A stretch of DNA of 64,000 nt from CAVWZH01 sp963765285 (GCA_963765285.1 CAVXVR010000004.1:682001-746000), one strand, 5' to 3'. Counted from the stretch's first letter, positions 49,955 to 59,113 are shown. Program-made: numbers and translations. The notes: generated from the letters alone by a model not told the origin.

Positions 49955-50578
49955 TCACTGAGAATCGGGTCTTCCAATCCCTTCCCAGACCATCCAGTGG
50001 TAGACCTCGTCCATCTGCTCGGGTGTCGCGGGTCTATTGTGGTTCATCCACCAGGTCATCAACGCCAACATGGCCCCCGCGAACATCTGGGCCAAGACTG
50101 CTCGCTGAGCCGGAGGAATCGCGCCTGCCCTGGGCAGTTCGGCCAGGCGCTGCTCGATGCCGCGGGCGAAGTATCCCTGGCCCAATTCCAAAAAGTCCCG
50201 GAATTTACCGGCCGCGACCAGCGCTTTGGAAAATTCGTGCCAGTCGGCTATGTGGACAAACATTTCGCGTACCGGAGCAACGCGATTCGACCGCTCACTC
50301 TGTCGCGAGAGCGCAAAGGCCATACCTTCGAGAAAGTCTTCCACGTCGCTTAAGAACAGATCATCTTTGTCGCGGAAATGTGTGTAGAAAGTCGAACGGC
50401 CAACTCCCGCGCGATCGAGAACGTGCTGCACGGTGATATCGTCAAAGGGCTTTTCGTGCATGATGGCCACGAGCGCGTCGCCCAACGCATCGCGCGTCTG
50501 CCGCACGCGGCGATCCGTCGTTGGCTTTCGGGCAGCCTTTTTCGCGGGTTTTCGTTGTGCCAGCGATTTTCTGGACAT
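49955..50578 (-). CDS. TetR/AcrR family transcriptional regulator
   Basis: 207 residues. A lysine/arginine-rich N-terminus leads to a TetR helix-turn-helix: FDDITVQHVLDRAGVGRSTFYTHFRDKDDLFLSDV. The C-terminal ligand-binding part has no recognisable specificity. It is divergent from an uncharacterised membrane protein with about 80 bases between start codons, so that gene is its likely target. The tail resembles regulators of acyl or drug response. Confidence 0.92.
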   Translation of the reverse strand: MSRKSLAQRKPAKKAARKPTTDRRVRQTRDALGDALVAIMHEKPFDDITVQHVLDRAGVGRSTFYTHFRDKDDLFLSDVEDFLEGMAFALSRQSERSNRVAPVREMFVHIADWHEFSKALVAAGKFRDFLELGQGYFARGIEQRLAELPRAGAIPPAQRAVLAQMFAGAMLALMTWWMNHNRPATPEQMDEVYHWMVWEGIGRPDSQ

Positions 50579-50657
50579 AGGGTGCCGGTTTGTCCGGTTT
50601 CGGACTCCACCCGCTAACCCCGGTCGAAGTTAAGCGTCTTTTGGCCGGAGGCAACGC

Positions 50658-51305
50658 ATGACGGATGACCGCATGAGTGGTCTGGCGCTGATCACGGGGT
50701 CAGTGGGCGTCATTATAACGCTGACCCTGCATCCATCCGGCCACATTACGCCCGACCAGATCGATTCCGTGGCCCGCCGATTAGTCGCTATACATGGGTT
50801 GGCACTGGCTTGTATGCCCTTGCTGTTTCTGGGCGCTGTGGGGTTGTCGCGGCGTCTGGCCACGCCGAACCGGCTGGCGTTTGCCGCGCTTGTGCTTTAT
50901 GGATTCGCTGCGCTGGCCATGATGAACGCCGGCGTGTTCGATGGTCTAGTTTCACCGGATTTGCTTCGCCAGATCATCGCCACCTCGCCGCCGGCGCGCG
51001 ACGAGTGGCGAACGATCATGCAGTTCAACGGGTTTGTCGATGGAGCGTTCGCCAAAGTATTTCTGGTGGCGGCATCGGTAGCGATGATGCTGTGGTCGGT
51101 TTTAATTGTGCGCACACGCGCGCTGGCCCCTGCGGCCGGCTATTTTGGCGGGATCCTGGGGCTCCTGGCTTTGGCCGTTCTGTTTTCCGGCCAACTGCAG
51201 CGCTCTCCCCACGTTTTCAGCCTGCTCATTGTTTGTCAGGTGTTGTGGTTCATGACGGTGGGCGGATTGCTGTGCAGCGTGAAGCCGCTTGAATCCTCGC
51301 GATGA
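50658..51305 (+). CDS. hypothetical membrane protein next to TetR
   Basis: 215 residues with six hydrophobic helices (LALITGSVGVIITLTL, LACMPLLFLGAVGL, LAFAALVLYGFAALAMM, VFLVAASVAMMLWSVLIV, GYFGGILGLLALAVLFSG, FSLLIVCQVLWFMTVGG). No family motif is recognised. A good ribosome site (GGAGGCAAC) precedes the ATG at 50658. The divergent TetR gene suggests ligand-controlled expression. It is followed 31 bases later by a CPBP protease gene in the same direction. Confidence 0.8.
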   Translation: MTDDRMSGLALITGSVGVIITLTLHPSGHITPDQIDSVARRLVAIHGLALACMPLLFLGAVGLSRRLATPNRLAFAALVLYGFAALAMMNAGVFDGLVSPDLLRQIIATSPPARDEWRTIMQFNGFVDGAFAKVFLVAASVAMMLWSVLIVRTRALAPAAGYFGGILGLLALAVLFSGQLQRSPHVFSLLIVCQVLWFMTVGGLLCSVKPLESSR

Positions 51306-51336
51306 ACGGAACGCCTAAGATTTGAGAGCACGTCCC

Positions 51337-52053
51337 ATGGAGACAACCGCTGTGATCCAGTCCAGTTCGCAAGATTTTCGCCGCATCGCCAGCCCGGTAC
51401 ACACGATCGTCCTGCTTGCCGCGGAAGCGGTTCTGGTATGGCGCTCGACCGTCCATTTTCAGCAAATACGTTCCGCTCTGGAGGTGAACCGGATGCGTAT
51501 GTATGAGCGGACCATATTGCAGGAATGGCTGGGGTTCGCCTTCGTGATTTTCGGCGTATGGCTAGCGGGATCGCCCGTGGCCGCGGTTCTGGGTGAGCGC
51601 TGGCGCTCCGCGGGGCAAATACTTCGCGACCTCGGGATCGGCGTGGCGTTTGTGATCATTTCGATGCTTCCTCTCTCACTGGTCGGTCATCTTCTGGGCG
51701 GAACCCACGCCGAGGGAGTTGTACGGCTTATGCTGCCGCATGGTGGCGTCGAAATGACGCTGTGGATCGCGCTTTCGGTCAGCGCCGGCATTTGCGAAGA
51801 AACGCTTTTTCGGGGCTACCTGCAGCGGCAGTTCATGGCGCTGACGAACAATGCGGCTTTGGGGATTCTGCTCTCGGCGGCCGCTTTCGGAGCGGCGCAT
51901 AGCTATCAGGGTTGGCCGCAGGCATTTGTGATCGGACTGGAAGGCGCGCTGCTTGGAGCAATGGCTTATTGGCGGAAGAGCGTTCGCCCGGGAATGATTG
52001 CACATGCGTGGAAGGATGCCATGGCACCGATTTTCATGGGAATGGGACACTAG
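51337..52053 (+). CDS. CPBP family intramembrane metalloprotease (Abi/CAAX type)
   Basis: 238 residues, several helices. The catalytic motifs are EETLFRGYLQRQF (EExxxR, about residues 153-158) and FGAAHSYQGW with histidine, plus a later IAHAWKD histidine. These define the CPBP/Rce1 family, whose members cleave membrane-bound or prenylated peptides or have defence/bacteriocin roles; the substrate is unknown. The ATG at 51337 is preferred over the TTG at 51322 because upstream residues are unrelated. It probably forms an operon with the preceding membrane protein under TetR control. Confidence 0.9.
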   Translation: METTAVIQSSSQDFRRIASPVHTIVLLAAEAVLVWRSTVHFQQIRSALEVNRMRMYERTILQEWLGFAFVIFGVWLAGSPVAAVLGERWRSAGQILRDLGIGVAFVIISMLPLSLVGHLLGGTHAEGVVRLMLPHGGVEMTLWIALSVSAGICEETLFRGYLQRQFMALTNNAALGILLSAAAFGAAHSYQGWPQAFVIGLEGALLGAMAYWRKSVRPGMIAHAWKDAMAPIFMGMGH

Positions 52054-52329
52054 GTCTTGAACGGCGCGGTTTATCCGCGGCATTTTCGAGCAGGCGAGAA
52101 ATTGGCCGAAGGCATCCGTGTCGGAACAAACGTGCCGTCCCTACGGGACTCAGGTGGCTATGCTATTGCTTTCCGGCACTTCCGTGCCGGGCTTTCATAC
52201 GTCGCCGCTACGCGGCTGAACTCGTCTTCGCCCCCAGGAACATTTAACGCTGCACGCAGATTTGCCAGACTGGTGCGTTTCAAAAACAAAACAGGAAATC
52301 AGGAACCCTCAATCACTTTGTTTTCGAAT
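52054..52329. repeat. 276-base gap with GGCACTTCCGTGCC hairpin unit
   Basis: Contains a short GGCACTTCCGTGCC palindrome near 52176, a relative of the 25827-25976 element, and GTGCCGTCCCTACGGGACTC. I see no gene. Confidence 0.45.
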
Positions 52330-53298
52330 TCATTTGGTTTCAGCCGTAACTAATTCGGGGATGACCTGCTTACCCGTGTTTCTTGGGGGCATGGTCGTTA
52401 TGGTGACAACACTGACCAGCACGAAGAACGTCCCCAGGAGAGTGCGAGCGCCGATCGACTCTCCTCCCAGGAAATAGCCGACCACGACCGCCACGACCGG
52501 GTTCACGTACGCATACGTTCCTACTTTCGTCGGCGATTCGTAATGCAGAAGCCAGATGTAGGCCGTAAAACCAATGATGGAGCCCGCGACGATCAGATAG
52601 AGCAGCGAGAACCACGCATTCAAGGAAACGGCCCTGGGCCGAAAACCACTGAACTCACCAGTGAACGTGGCCAGGACGAACAACTGCAATCCTCCACTGA
52701 GCATCTGCGCCGCTGCGCTCATCGGCTTCGAGGCCGGCAGAGGAAGCCGGCGGTTGAGAATCGTACCGATCGACCAGGTGAAGGCAGCTAGAACCAGAGC
52801 AGCCGCGCCGGTGCGATCGATCGGAGCCTCTCCCAGAGAGAAGGAGCGACTCATCAGCACGGCGACTCCAAAAATGCCGGCCAGGAGCGCCAGAGCCAGA
52901 CGAAGCGTGAGGCGTTGCGTGCGTAGAAAGAAAATCTCCAGCAGCGCGATGAACAGCGGAATGGTGGCCAGCATGACCGCCGTTATCCCCGAGGGGACGC
53001 GCTGCTCCGCCCAGAACACGCAGCCGTAATCGATCAAGAAAATCAGCGTGCCCATGCCGGATGCCGCGAGCCATTCGCGAGCAGTAGGCGAAGAAGTGCC
53101 TGCCAAACGCATCCAGGCAAAGAGCACCAGACCTGAAACCGTAAAGCGCATGGCGGCCAGCAGAAACGGCGGCACTTCGTGGACGCCGACGCGGATCGCC
53201 AGGAAAGTCGACCCCCAAACGAAGTAAATGATGGCGAAAGCCAGCAGGATCTTCCACGCAGGTGGACGAGCGGCGGTTTCCAAGGGGCCCCCTTGCAC
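52330..53298 (-). CDS. EamA/DMT family transporter
   Basis: 322 residues with ten helices in two EamA repeats. The first repeat starts LLAFAIIYFVWGSTFLAIRVGVHEVPPFLLAAMRF, the typical YxxWGS/T motif, and the second starts GAAALVLAAFTWSIGTILNRRL. An ending PVVAVVVGYFLGGESIG is a family mark. It is an inner-membrane exporter of amino acids or metabolites; substrate unknown. The start is a GTG at 53298 with no good ribosome site; later starts (TTG at 53283) are possible. Confidence 0.9.
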   Translation of the reverse strand: MQGGPLETAARPPAWKILLAFAIIYFVWGSTFLAIRVGVHEVPPFLLAAMRFTVSGLVLFAWMRLAGTSSPTAREWLAASGMGTLIFLIDYGCVFWAEQRVPSGITAVMLATIPLFIALLEIFFLRTQRLTLRLALALLAGIFGVAVLMSRSFSLGEAPIDRTGAAALVLAAFTWSIGTILNRRLPLPASKPMSAAAQMLSGGLQLFVLATFTGEFSGFRPRAVSLNAWFSLLYLIVAGSIIGFTAYIWLLHYESPTKVGTYAYVNPVVAVVVGYFLGGESIGARTLLGTFFVLVSVVTITTMPPRNTGKQVIPELVTAETK

Positions 53299-53394
53299 AG
53301 CACTGCAGTGCCGGTTGCCGAATAGGATGATGTCAGACAGCGCAAGGAATCAGGATTTCGCTATCAACTTTGTTTATGGAGAGAGAACTTCTAT

Positions 53395-54531
53395 TTATGG
53401 AGTGGAACACTTCGACCGAAACCCAGACCGCTCAGACACGGCCACCTGTCGGGCATCGACCCCTTTACTCCCGACCAGGACCTGAAAATTCTCTCCCAGG
53501 CCGGCCGGGGTGATCAGGTGTTTGAGCTGCAATGCGACTTTTGCGCGTTCTTGCGGCAGCCGGCACTCTTCAAATGCATCCGCGAACTGATTATTTTCTC
53601 CGATTCCCATCAGAAACTGGGACTGAGTGAGCAGGGGGTGCATGTTGATGCCCTGGGCTTCGCCGGCGGCTGACAGGGCTGTGAAGTTCACATGTGCAGT
53701 GATGTCTTGTTCCCCGGGAGCTTCATAAGGATTGACGCTCGCCGAGTGCTGGCGAAATGTGAATAAGGTGCCTCGATGCCTTCCCGCGAGTTGTTCCTGT
53801 CGGGTATAGCCGTAGTCGACGAGGACGAGGAAACCGCGCTCGATTCCCGAGGCGACTCGCGCCATGTGACGCTGGGCAATCAATGGGACCTCGATTCGTT
53901 CGTTACCTTCAGGACGCACGCCGTAACGGTCAAGAAAATCCTGGGTGTCCGGCAAAGGCGTAACCCAGACCTCAGCCAACCCGCCTTCCTGGAAGCCGAT
54001 GCGCAGCTCTCCCTTGGCGCTGACAATTTCGACGGGCAGCGCATCGAAGAACTCGTTGGCGAAGACGATTGTGGGGACCTCAGAGCCCAGGGTTGGGCCG
54101 GGGAATGCCGCAAGCGAAGCCTTGTTCGCCGCGAAACGTGCACTCAAGGTCACGCTCAGTTTTCGGCACAGGGCCGGCGAGCGTTCCAGCAGCGAGTAGT
54201 GCAGCGCACGAAAGAAATCGGGGAACTTCTTCTCCGACCAGTCCAACACATCCTGAGCGAAAAGGCCGCGTCCGGGGCCGAGTTCCAGAATTTCGATCTG
54301 TCCCGGGGAACCGAGCGCACGCCACATCTCTTCAAATTGCCGGGCCAGCAACCGGCCGAAAACGGCGTGCACATCGCTCGACGTGTAGAAATCGCCCGCC
54401 TTTCCAAACTGCTCAACTTCCCGCGAATAGAAGCCCAGCTCGGGATCGTAGAGGCACAGCTCCATGTAGCGGGAGAACGGAATCAGCCCTCGTTCGCGGA
54501 TTTCCTGCTCGATCTTCTGGCGCAGCGTCAC
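53395..54531 (-). CDS. MidA/NDUFAF7-like SAM-dependent methyltransferase
   Basis: 378 residues. RQKIEQEIRERGLIPFSRYMELCLYDPELGFYS is the signature N-terminus, ILELGPGRGLFAQDVL is SAM motif I, and VFANEFFDALPVEIV and GFLVLVDYGYTRQEQL follow as conserved blocks. The mitochondrial relative NDUFAF7 methylates an arginine of complex I subunit NDUFS2; the bacterial role is less clear. The ATG overlaps the stop of the upstream hypothetical gene (4 bases), so both are co-transcribed. The last 20 residues are poorly conserved. Confidence 0.93.
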   Translation of the reverse strand: MTLRQKIEQEIRERGLIPFSRYMELCLYDPELGFYSREVEQFGKAGDFYTSSDVHAVFGRLLARQFEEMWRALGSPGQIEILELGPGRGLFAQDVLDWSEKKFPDFFRALHYSLLERSPALCRKLSVTLSARFAANKASLAAFPGPTLGSEVPTIVFANEFFDALPVEIVSAKGELRIGFQEGGLAEVWVTPLPDTQDFLDRYGVRPEGNERIEVPLIAQRHMARVASGIERGFLVLVDYGYTRQEQLAGRHRGTLFTFRQHSASVNPYEAPGEQDITAHVNFTALSAAGEAQGINMHPLLTQSQFLMGIGENNQFADAFEECRLPQERAKVALQLKHLITPAGLGENFQVLVGSKGVDARQVAVSERSGFRSKCSTP

Positions 54532-54890
54532 AGGCCCTTCTGTTGGCGTTCCACCCGGTCCTGAGGCGTGCGGATGAACATTTCTACCAGGTAGTCATGC
54601 AGGCAATCGTAAAGCTGGCGCTGAAAGCTCCACTCAAACTGCGGATCGTCCAGATCGCGCGGATGGAAGTCGAAATAGTAGGTGTGCACGGGAACGGGAG
54701 AATGCTTCGCCTGGATGATCATCTCGACGCCCTCGCCCTTGGCCCGCGCTGAGAAATCAAGCAGAGGATGTTCGTACAAGCGGAGCTGGGCGAGAACGCG
54801 CTCCAGGCGAGAATCAGTCCCGATGTCCACGGGCCAATTGTAACGACGATGTGACCGAACTTCGAGTCTCGGGTTTCCGCCGTCATTCAT
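54528..54890 (-). CDS. hypothetical protein coupled to the MidA-like methyltransferase
   Basis: 120 residues, soluble, no signal or membrane segment. Core HPLLDFSARAKGEGVEMIIQAKHSPVPVHTYYFDFHPRDLDDPQFEWSFQRQLYDCLHDYLVEMF looks like a small alpha/beta domain. No family is recognised. Its stop overlaps the start of the methyltransferase gene, so the two are translationally coupled, and a role in the same pathway is likely. The start could also be the GTG at 54830. Confidence 0.75.
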   Translation of the reverse strand: MNDGGNPRLEVRSHRRYNWPVDIGTDSRLERVLAQLRLYEHPLLDFSARAKGEGVEMIIQAKHSPVPVHTYYFDFHPRDLDDPQFEWSFQRQLYDCLHDYLVEMFIRTPQDRVERQQKGL

Positions 54891-54945
54891 GACGCGAGTG
54901 GACGGTTTACCGACCGATTTGTTGATAACTTTATCGAATTTCGGC

Positions 54946-54973
54946 TTGACAATCGGGCCGTTGGCGATACACT
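54946..54973 (+). promoter_or_regulatory. sigma70 promoter: TTGACA-N16-TACACT
   Basis: TTGACA at 54946-54951, spacer 16, TACACT at 54968-54973. It lies 65 bases before the ATG at 55039, the first of the three-gene unit. Confidence 0.6.
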
Positions 54974-55038
54974 GACGCCCTTCCCTCCGGTTGTGGTTTT
55001 TCAGATAGCGCAGTCAGGCCCCGCTTGAGTTCAAGGCG

Positions 55039-55413
55039 ATGCATGCTTTAGTGGCACTGGCGAGCTGGGAGGGCCTCATCTTAGTGGGAGGCTTCTTCGG
55101 CATCGTCTTCTGGAAGCTGCTGACCGGCAGCATCAGCCTTAACCAACTGCTTGAAGGAGACATTCGTGTTCCCAATGTCCCCGGAACTTTCACCACCTAT
55201 GCCAGCGCCGGACGGGCGCAATCGCTCCTGATTACCACGTTCGCGGCTGCGTATTACTTCCTGCTGGTGGTTCAGAATCCGAGACAGTTCCCGACCCTGC
55301 CCGCGGAGCTGGTGGGCGCCGTGGCCGGCAGCCAGGGTCTCTACCTGGCGGGAAAGGCGCAAGCCATTTTGCTCGGCCCGCTACGAGACATTTTGAATAG
55401 GAGAACACCATGA
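55039..55413 (+). CDS. small membrane protein of an uncharacterised three-gene unit (first)
   Basis: 124 residues. A helix at about 11-28 (EGLILVGGFFGIVFWKLL) is followed by GSISLNQLLEGD, then GRAQSLLITTFAAAYYFLLVV (second helix) and FPTLPAELVGAVAGSQGLYLAGKAQ (third). Its last 65 residues align in pattern with the following protein: GxI-L--LL near the start, then RxQ, a helix, FP--xP--x--x-GxSxxxY--xK. No known family. Both could be subunits of one membrane assembly. The stop overlaps the next start (ATGA). Confidence 0.75.
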   Translation: MHALVALASWEGLILVGGFFGIVFWKLLTGSISLNQLLEGDIRVPNVPGTFTTYASAGRAQSLLITTFAAAYYFLLVVQNPRQFPTLPAELVGAVAGSQGLYLAGKAQAILLGPLRDILNRRTP

Positions 55414-55850
55414 GAACCTGGACGCTGATTATTTGCTTCGTAGTCGCCGTGGGACTCGCGTTGTTTATTGCTACTCGTCCCGGCGACCCGGCGCACCGCA
55501 TGCAAGATCTCGAGCTGGCCGTCGGATTTGGAGTGTTGATTCTGATTTTCTTTCTGGGACTGGCCGTCCTGGTAGATATCGCGATCGGCAGAATCGATCT
55601 GAGTCTTTTGTTAACTGAACAAGGCGGTGGCGCCAGTATGTCGCGCTTCCAACTTATGATCTTCACCTTCGTGGTCTCCTTGAGTTTGCTTCTCATTGTG
55701 GTCAACAAGGGAGATTTCCCGAAGGAAATACCCAATCAGGTTCTGGCTCTGCTGGGCATCAGCGCCACCACGTACGGGGTCAGCAAGGGCATCCAGGCGA
55801 GCGGCGGCCTGCCAGGAAAGGGCGCTCCACCTCCCCCGGATGGAAACTAA
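55410..55850 (+). CDS. small membrane protein of an uncharacterised three-gene unit (second)
   Basis: 146 residues: helix about 5-22, helix about 36-58, GRIDLSLLLTEQGGGASMSRFQLMIFTFVVSLSLLLIVV, FPKEIPNQVLALLGISATTYGVSKGIQ and a short proline-rich tail. It is paralogous in pattern to the first protein and carries a glycine-rich loop before SRFQ. A family of unknown function with the same SR-Q and GIS--TYG-SK marks is likely. It overlaps the first gene by 4 bases and precedes a secreted protein gene by 76 bases. Confidence 0.75.
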   Translation: MRTWTLIICFVVAVGLALFIATRPGDPAHRMQDLELAVGFGVLILIFFLGLAVLVDIAIGRIDLSLLLTEQGGGASMSRFQLMIFTFVVSLSLLLIVVNKGDFPKEIPNQVLALLGISATTYGVSKGIQASGGLPGKGAPPPPDGN

Positions 55851-55926
55851 GCCGGCAACGAAAGACTGACAAGCGCAGTCACCGTTGTGAGTTGAGGTCC
55901 CGCAGGCAGACCGCCAGGAGGCAGAT

Positions 55927-56910
55927 ATGGCTAACGGCTCCCCGTCTTCGAAGATTTTTGCCCGGCACGTGGCTCCCTTCGCGCCGCTGGCCTTGGCGCT
56001 CTTGATGAATGCAGTGCCCCCGTCGACGAGTCCACCGGCAAAGGCCGAAGAGGAGGAAACGGTTACTGGTATCACGGCGGTAAAGTGTGATGAGGAGGTT
56101 GCTGATTCTCAGGACTGCCACAGCCGCTTTCCGACCGGGTGCAGCGCGGGGGGGAAATACGATGCTCATCTGAATTTCTGGAAGAACCAACTGATTGATC
56201 CGGCCACGGCGTCGAATCCGGTCAAGTATTTCACCCAGCTTTCTGATTATCAAAAACTGGATGCCAACATTCCGGCGGGATTGACAAAAAACAATCAGGG
56301 TGACTTCCAAGACCCATTGAAACAACTCGGCGAGGGGGAACAGTACGGGATCGTCGGCTACCTCTACTATTTTGAGCACACCGGCGCTGAAAGCAGTAAT
56401 TGCGACCTGACTGGTCCGCCCGGCGATCCGGATTACGGCAATGTCGACTATCACATCGGTATAGGTTTCGATCCCACGGTTGCGGCAGGATTGCGGTCCG
56501 ACGGAACCAGCGGCGCCAGTGAAACATCGGCTACAGGAACTGCAGCAAAGAAGCATGCGACAAGCAGATCGAAGAGCGCAGGTTCGGGTGCCAGTATGCT
56601 CCAACAAACCAGCGTTATCGTCGAGATGACCCCGCATGATCGCTTTCAATTTGAAAACGGCATCTGGACCTTGGAAAACCTAAAACGAGCCACCGGCAGG
56701 CAAGTAAAGGTGACGGGGCAACTCATCATTGACAATGAACACAATCTTGCTTCTCAGAACTGCGCCACGGCCCGCAGCGCAGCCGACAAACAGACTTGCT
56801 GGCGCGCATCGGTATGGGAACTGCACCCCGTGGTACGTTTTCAGGTTTGTCCAAACGATTCCTGTGCGTTGAATTCGACAGAGTGGGTGGAACTGGACCA
56901 ACTGCCTTAG
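55927..56910 (+). CDS. secreted protein of an uncharacterised three-gene unit (third)
   Basis: 327 residues. A Sec-type signal (VAPFAPLALALLMNAV) with cleavage near AKA-EEE at about residue 40. Eleven or so cysteines in pairs (KCDEE, DCHSRFPTGC, SNCDL, NCATARS, TCWRAS, QVCPNDSC) suggest disulfides in an exported protein. The beta-rich middle (YGIVGYLYYFEHTG, VDYHIGIGF) and the ending VKVTGQLIIDNEH, ASVWELHPVVRFQVC resemble an OB-like barrel. No function can be named. The ATG follows AGGAGG, an excellent site. It is probably expressed with the two membrane proteins. Confidence 0.75.
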   Translation: MANGSPSSKIFARHVAPFAPLALALLMNAVPPSTSPPAKAEEEETVTGITAVKCDEEVADSQDCHSRFPTGCSAGGKYDAHLNFWKNQLIDPATASNPVKYFTQLSDYQKLDANIPAGLTKNNQGDFQDPLKQLGEGEQYGIVGYLYYFEHTGAESSNCDLTGPPGDPDYGNVDYHIGIGFDPTVAAGLRSDGTSGASETSATGTAAKKHATSRSKSAGSGASMLQQTSVIVEMTPHDRFQFENGIWTLENLKRATGRQVKVTGQLIIDNEHNLASQNCATARSAADKQTCWRASVWELHPVVRFQVCPNDSCALNSTEWVELDQLP

Positions 56911-56991
56911 CCCGCCGGAATCGCATCGTCGCCTTTATTCGCGCAAAGCACCGGCGGGCCGGGCGTTTCAGGTTCTGTCGGGCCGGCGGCC

Positions 56992-59067
56992 TCACCACAC
57001 CCGGCAGGCGTTCACCGGCATCATGGGCTGGCCGACTTTGCAGCCAAACGCCTCCCCAAACTCGCGGATGTTCTGCACCACGCCGTTCACCCGAAATTGG
57101 CGGGGCGAGTGTGGATCGGTCTGCACTTGCAGGCGCAGGCGTTCGGGCCGGGTGTCTCCGCACCAGGCTTGTCCATAGCCCAGGAAGAATTGCTGGGCCG
57201 GAGTGTAGCCGTCCTGCTTCTCGGTGAGATCGAGGCTCTTTCGCTTCGCATCGGCCAGAAACGCGATGTAGGCGAGGCGTATGCCGCCGTTGTCGGCCGT
57301 GTTCTCGCCGAGGGTTAGTTTCCCGTTTACCTTGGCGTCGCCGACAGCCACAAAGTTGTTGTATTCCTTCACTTCACAGTCGGCTTTGGCGTCGAACTTC
57401 CTGGCGTCTTCGGGCTGCCACCAATCGGAGAGATTGCCTTGCGCGTCAAACTGGCGGCCTTCGTCGTCGAAACCGTGGGTCAACTCGTGGCCTTCAACCG
57501 AGCCGATGTGGCCGTAGTTTTCGGCATCGGTGGCTTTCGGGTCGTACATCGGAGGTTGCAGAATGCCGGCCGGAAAGTTGATGTCATTCATGCTGGGGTT
57601 GTAGTAGGCATTGACCGTGGCCGGGCTCATTCCCCACTCGCCGCGGTCGACGGGCTTGCCAATCTTGCTGAGCTGGCGAAGATTTTCGAAAATTACAGCG
57701 CGCTGCTGATTGCCAAAGGCGTCATCCGGATCGATCAGCAACTTCGAATAATCGCGCCAATGATCCGGATAGCCGATTTTGTCAGCCACGGCCCGCAGCT
57801 TTTCTTTGGCCCGAACTTTGGTTTGCGGACTCATCCAATCCAGAGTGTCGATGTCCTGATCCATGGCGGATTCGATGTCCTTCACCATCTGCACCGTGGC
57901 CTGCTTGCTTGAGGGCGGAAATTCCTGCGCAACATAGACCTGGCCGACTGCCTCGCCTAGCGCCCCGTCCGTGGATTCGACACACCGTTTCCAGCGGGCC
58001 CGTTGCTCGGGTTGACCGCTCAGCTTACGGTTGTTGAAATCGAAGGCTTCCTCGTCGAATGCCTTCGGCAAGACGGTACCGGGAGTTGAAGAGATCAGTT
58101 GCCAACGCAAATACGTCTGGATCGTCTTCAAATCCGTGGACTCGATCAGAGCGTTCAGTCCCTTAAAGAAGTCCGGATTGGTGACATTCAATTCCTTGAC
58201 CGGAGGAGTGTTCATTTCGTCGAGGAAGCGGGACCAATTCAAGCTGGGCGCCAGTTTTTGCAAGTCGGCGAGCGGCATCATGTGATAAATAGTGCTGGGG
58301 TCACGCCGTGAAGTCACGTCCTGTGAAACTTTTGCGAGTGCCGTCTCCAGTTGCATAATGCTCTGAGCGTCACTGGCAGCCTGACCTTCCGGCTCGCCCA
58401 TCAGCTTCAGGGTGTTGGTGATGTGCTGTACATACTGCTTGCGGGTTTGCTCGGCCGCGTCGCCCGTACGGAAGTAGTAGTCGCGCTCCGGCAGGCCCAG
58501 ACCGCCTTGATCGACGACGGCGATCTGTTTAGTCGCGTCTTTGAAATCCTGTAGTTCGCCGAAACCGAGAAATGCATTCACATTAGTCAGCTGAAGATGG
58601 GCCAGCAGAGGGGCCAGTTCGCTCTTGTCCTTGAGGGCGGCAATGCGGTCCAGGTCCGGCTGCAACGGTTTCAGACCTTTCTTATTTATTGCTTCCGTAT
58701 CCATGCACGCCGCGTAGTAGTCGCCTATCTTTTGCTCATCGGGGGTCCGCCCCGTCCCGCCGGTGGCTGCCTTTTCCAGCATGGCATGAATTACCTTCTC
58801 GCCGTGTTCCGCGATCATCGCGGCGGTTCCGTAGGCAGACCGATCACTCGGGATGGGATAGAGCTTGCTGAAATTGCCGCAGGCGTACTGGAAGAAATCG
58901 ACGCAGGGATCCGCGGTGGTGTCGATCAGTTGCTTGTCCAGCCCAGGCAAAGCATCGTAATTTTCGCCGGCGGACTTGGCGGCAGGGGATTGGGCCAATG
59001 CCAGCGCAGACAGCAGAGCCGTTGCAACCAGAGTTCGCGCGGCATTTTCCAGGGTTGTCCGTTTCAT
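56992..59067 (-). CDS. M13 family metallopeptidase (neprilysin-like), exported
   Basis: 691 residues. A signal peptide (LVATALLSALALAQ) leads to an N-terminal helical domain starting PCVDFFQYACG, and the catalytic domain has the zinc motif H527-E-L-T-H531 in VEGHELTHGFDDEG, the third ligand in GENTADNGG, NAYYNPSMNDINFPAGIL for substrate, and the C-terminal CRVW. It is a neprilysin-type oligopeptidase of the periplasm or outer membrane. Acidobacteria carry many copies. The ATG at 59067 is preceded by AAAGGAA. It begins 47 bases after the stop of the permease pair on the same strand. Confidence 0.95.
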   Translation of the reverse strand: MKRTTLENAARTLVATALLSALALAQSPAAKSAGENYDALPGLDKQLIDTTADPCVDFFQYACGNFSKLYPIPSDRSAYGTAAMIAEHGEKVIHAMLEKAATGGTGRTPDEQKIGDYYAACMDTEAINKKGLKPLQPDLDRIAALKDKSELAPLLAHLQLTNVNAFLGFGELQDFKDATKQIAVVDQGGLGLPERDYYFRTGDAAEQTRKQYVQHITNTLKLMGEPEGQAASDAQSIMQLETALAKVSQDVTSRRDPSTIYHMMPLADLQKLAPSLNWSRFLDEMNTPPVKELNVTNPDFFKGLNALIESTDLKTIQTYLRWQLISSTPGTVLPKAFDEEAFDFNNRKLSGQPEQRARWKRCVESTDGALGEAVGQVYVAQEFPPSSKQATVQMVKDIESAMDQDIDTLDWMSPQTKVRAKEKLRAVADKIGYPDHWRDYSKLLIDPDDAFGNQQRAVIFENLRQLSKIGKPVDRGEWGMSPATVNAYYNPSMNDINFPAGILQPPMYDPKATDAENYGHIGSVEGHELTHGFDDEGRQFDAQGNLSDWWQPEDARKFDAKADCEVKEYNNFVAVGDAKVNGKLTLGENTADNGGIRLAYIAFLADAKRKSLDLTEKQDGYTPAQQFFLGYGQAWCGDTRPERLRLQVQTDPHSPRQFRVNGVVQNIREFGEAFGCKVGQPMMPVNACRVW

Positions 59068-59113
59068 GCAGTTCCTTTCCAATATGAAGAGGGTGCGGTG
59101 ATTTTGTTTCTGG

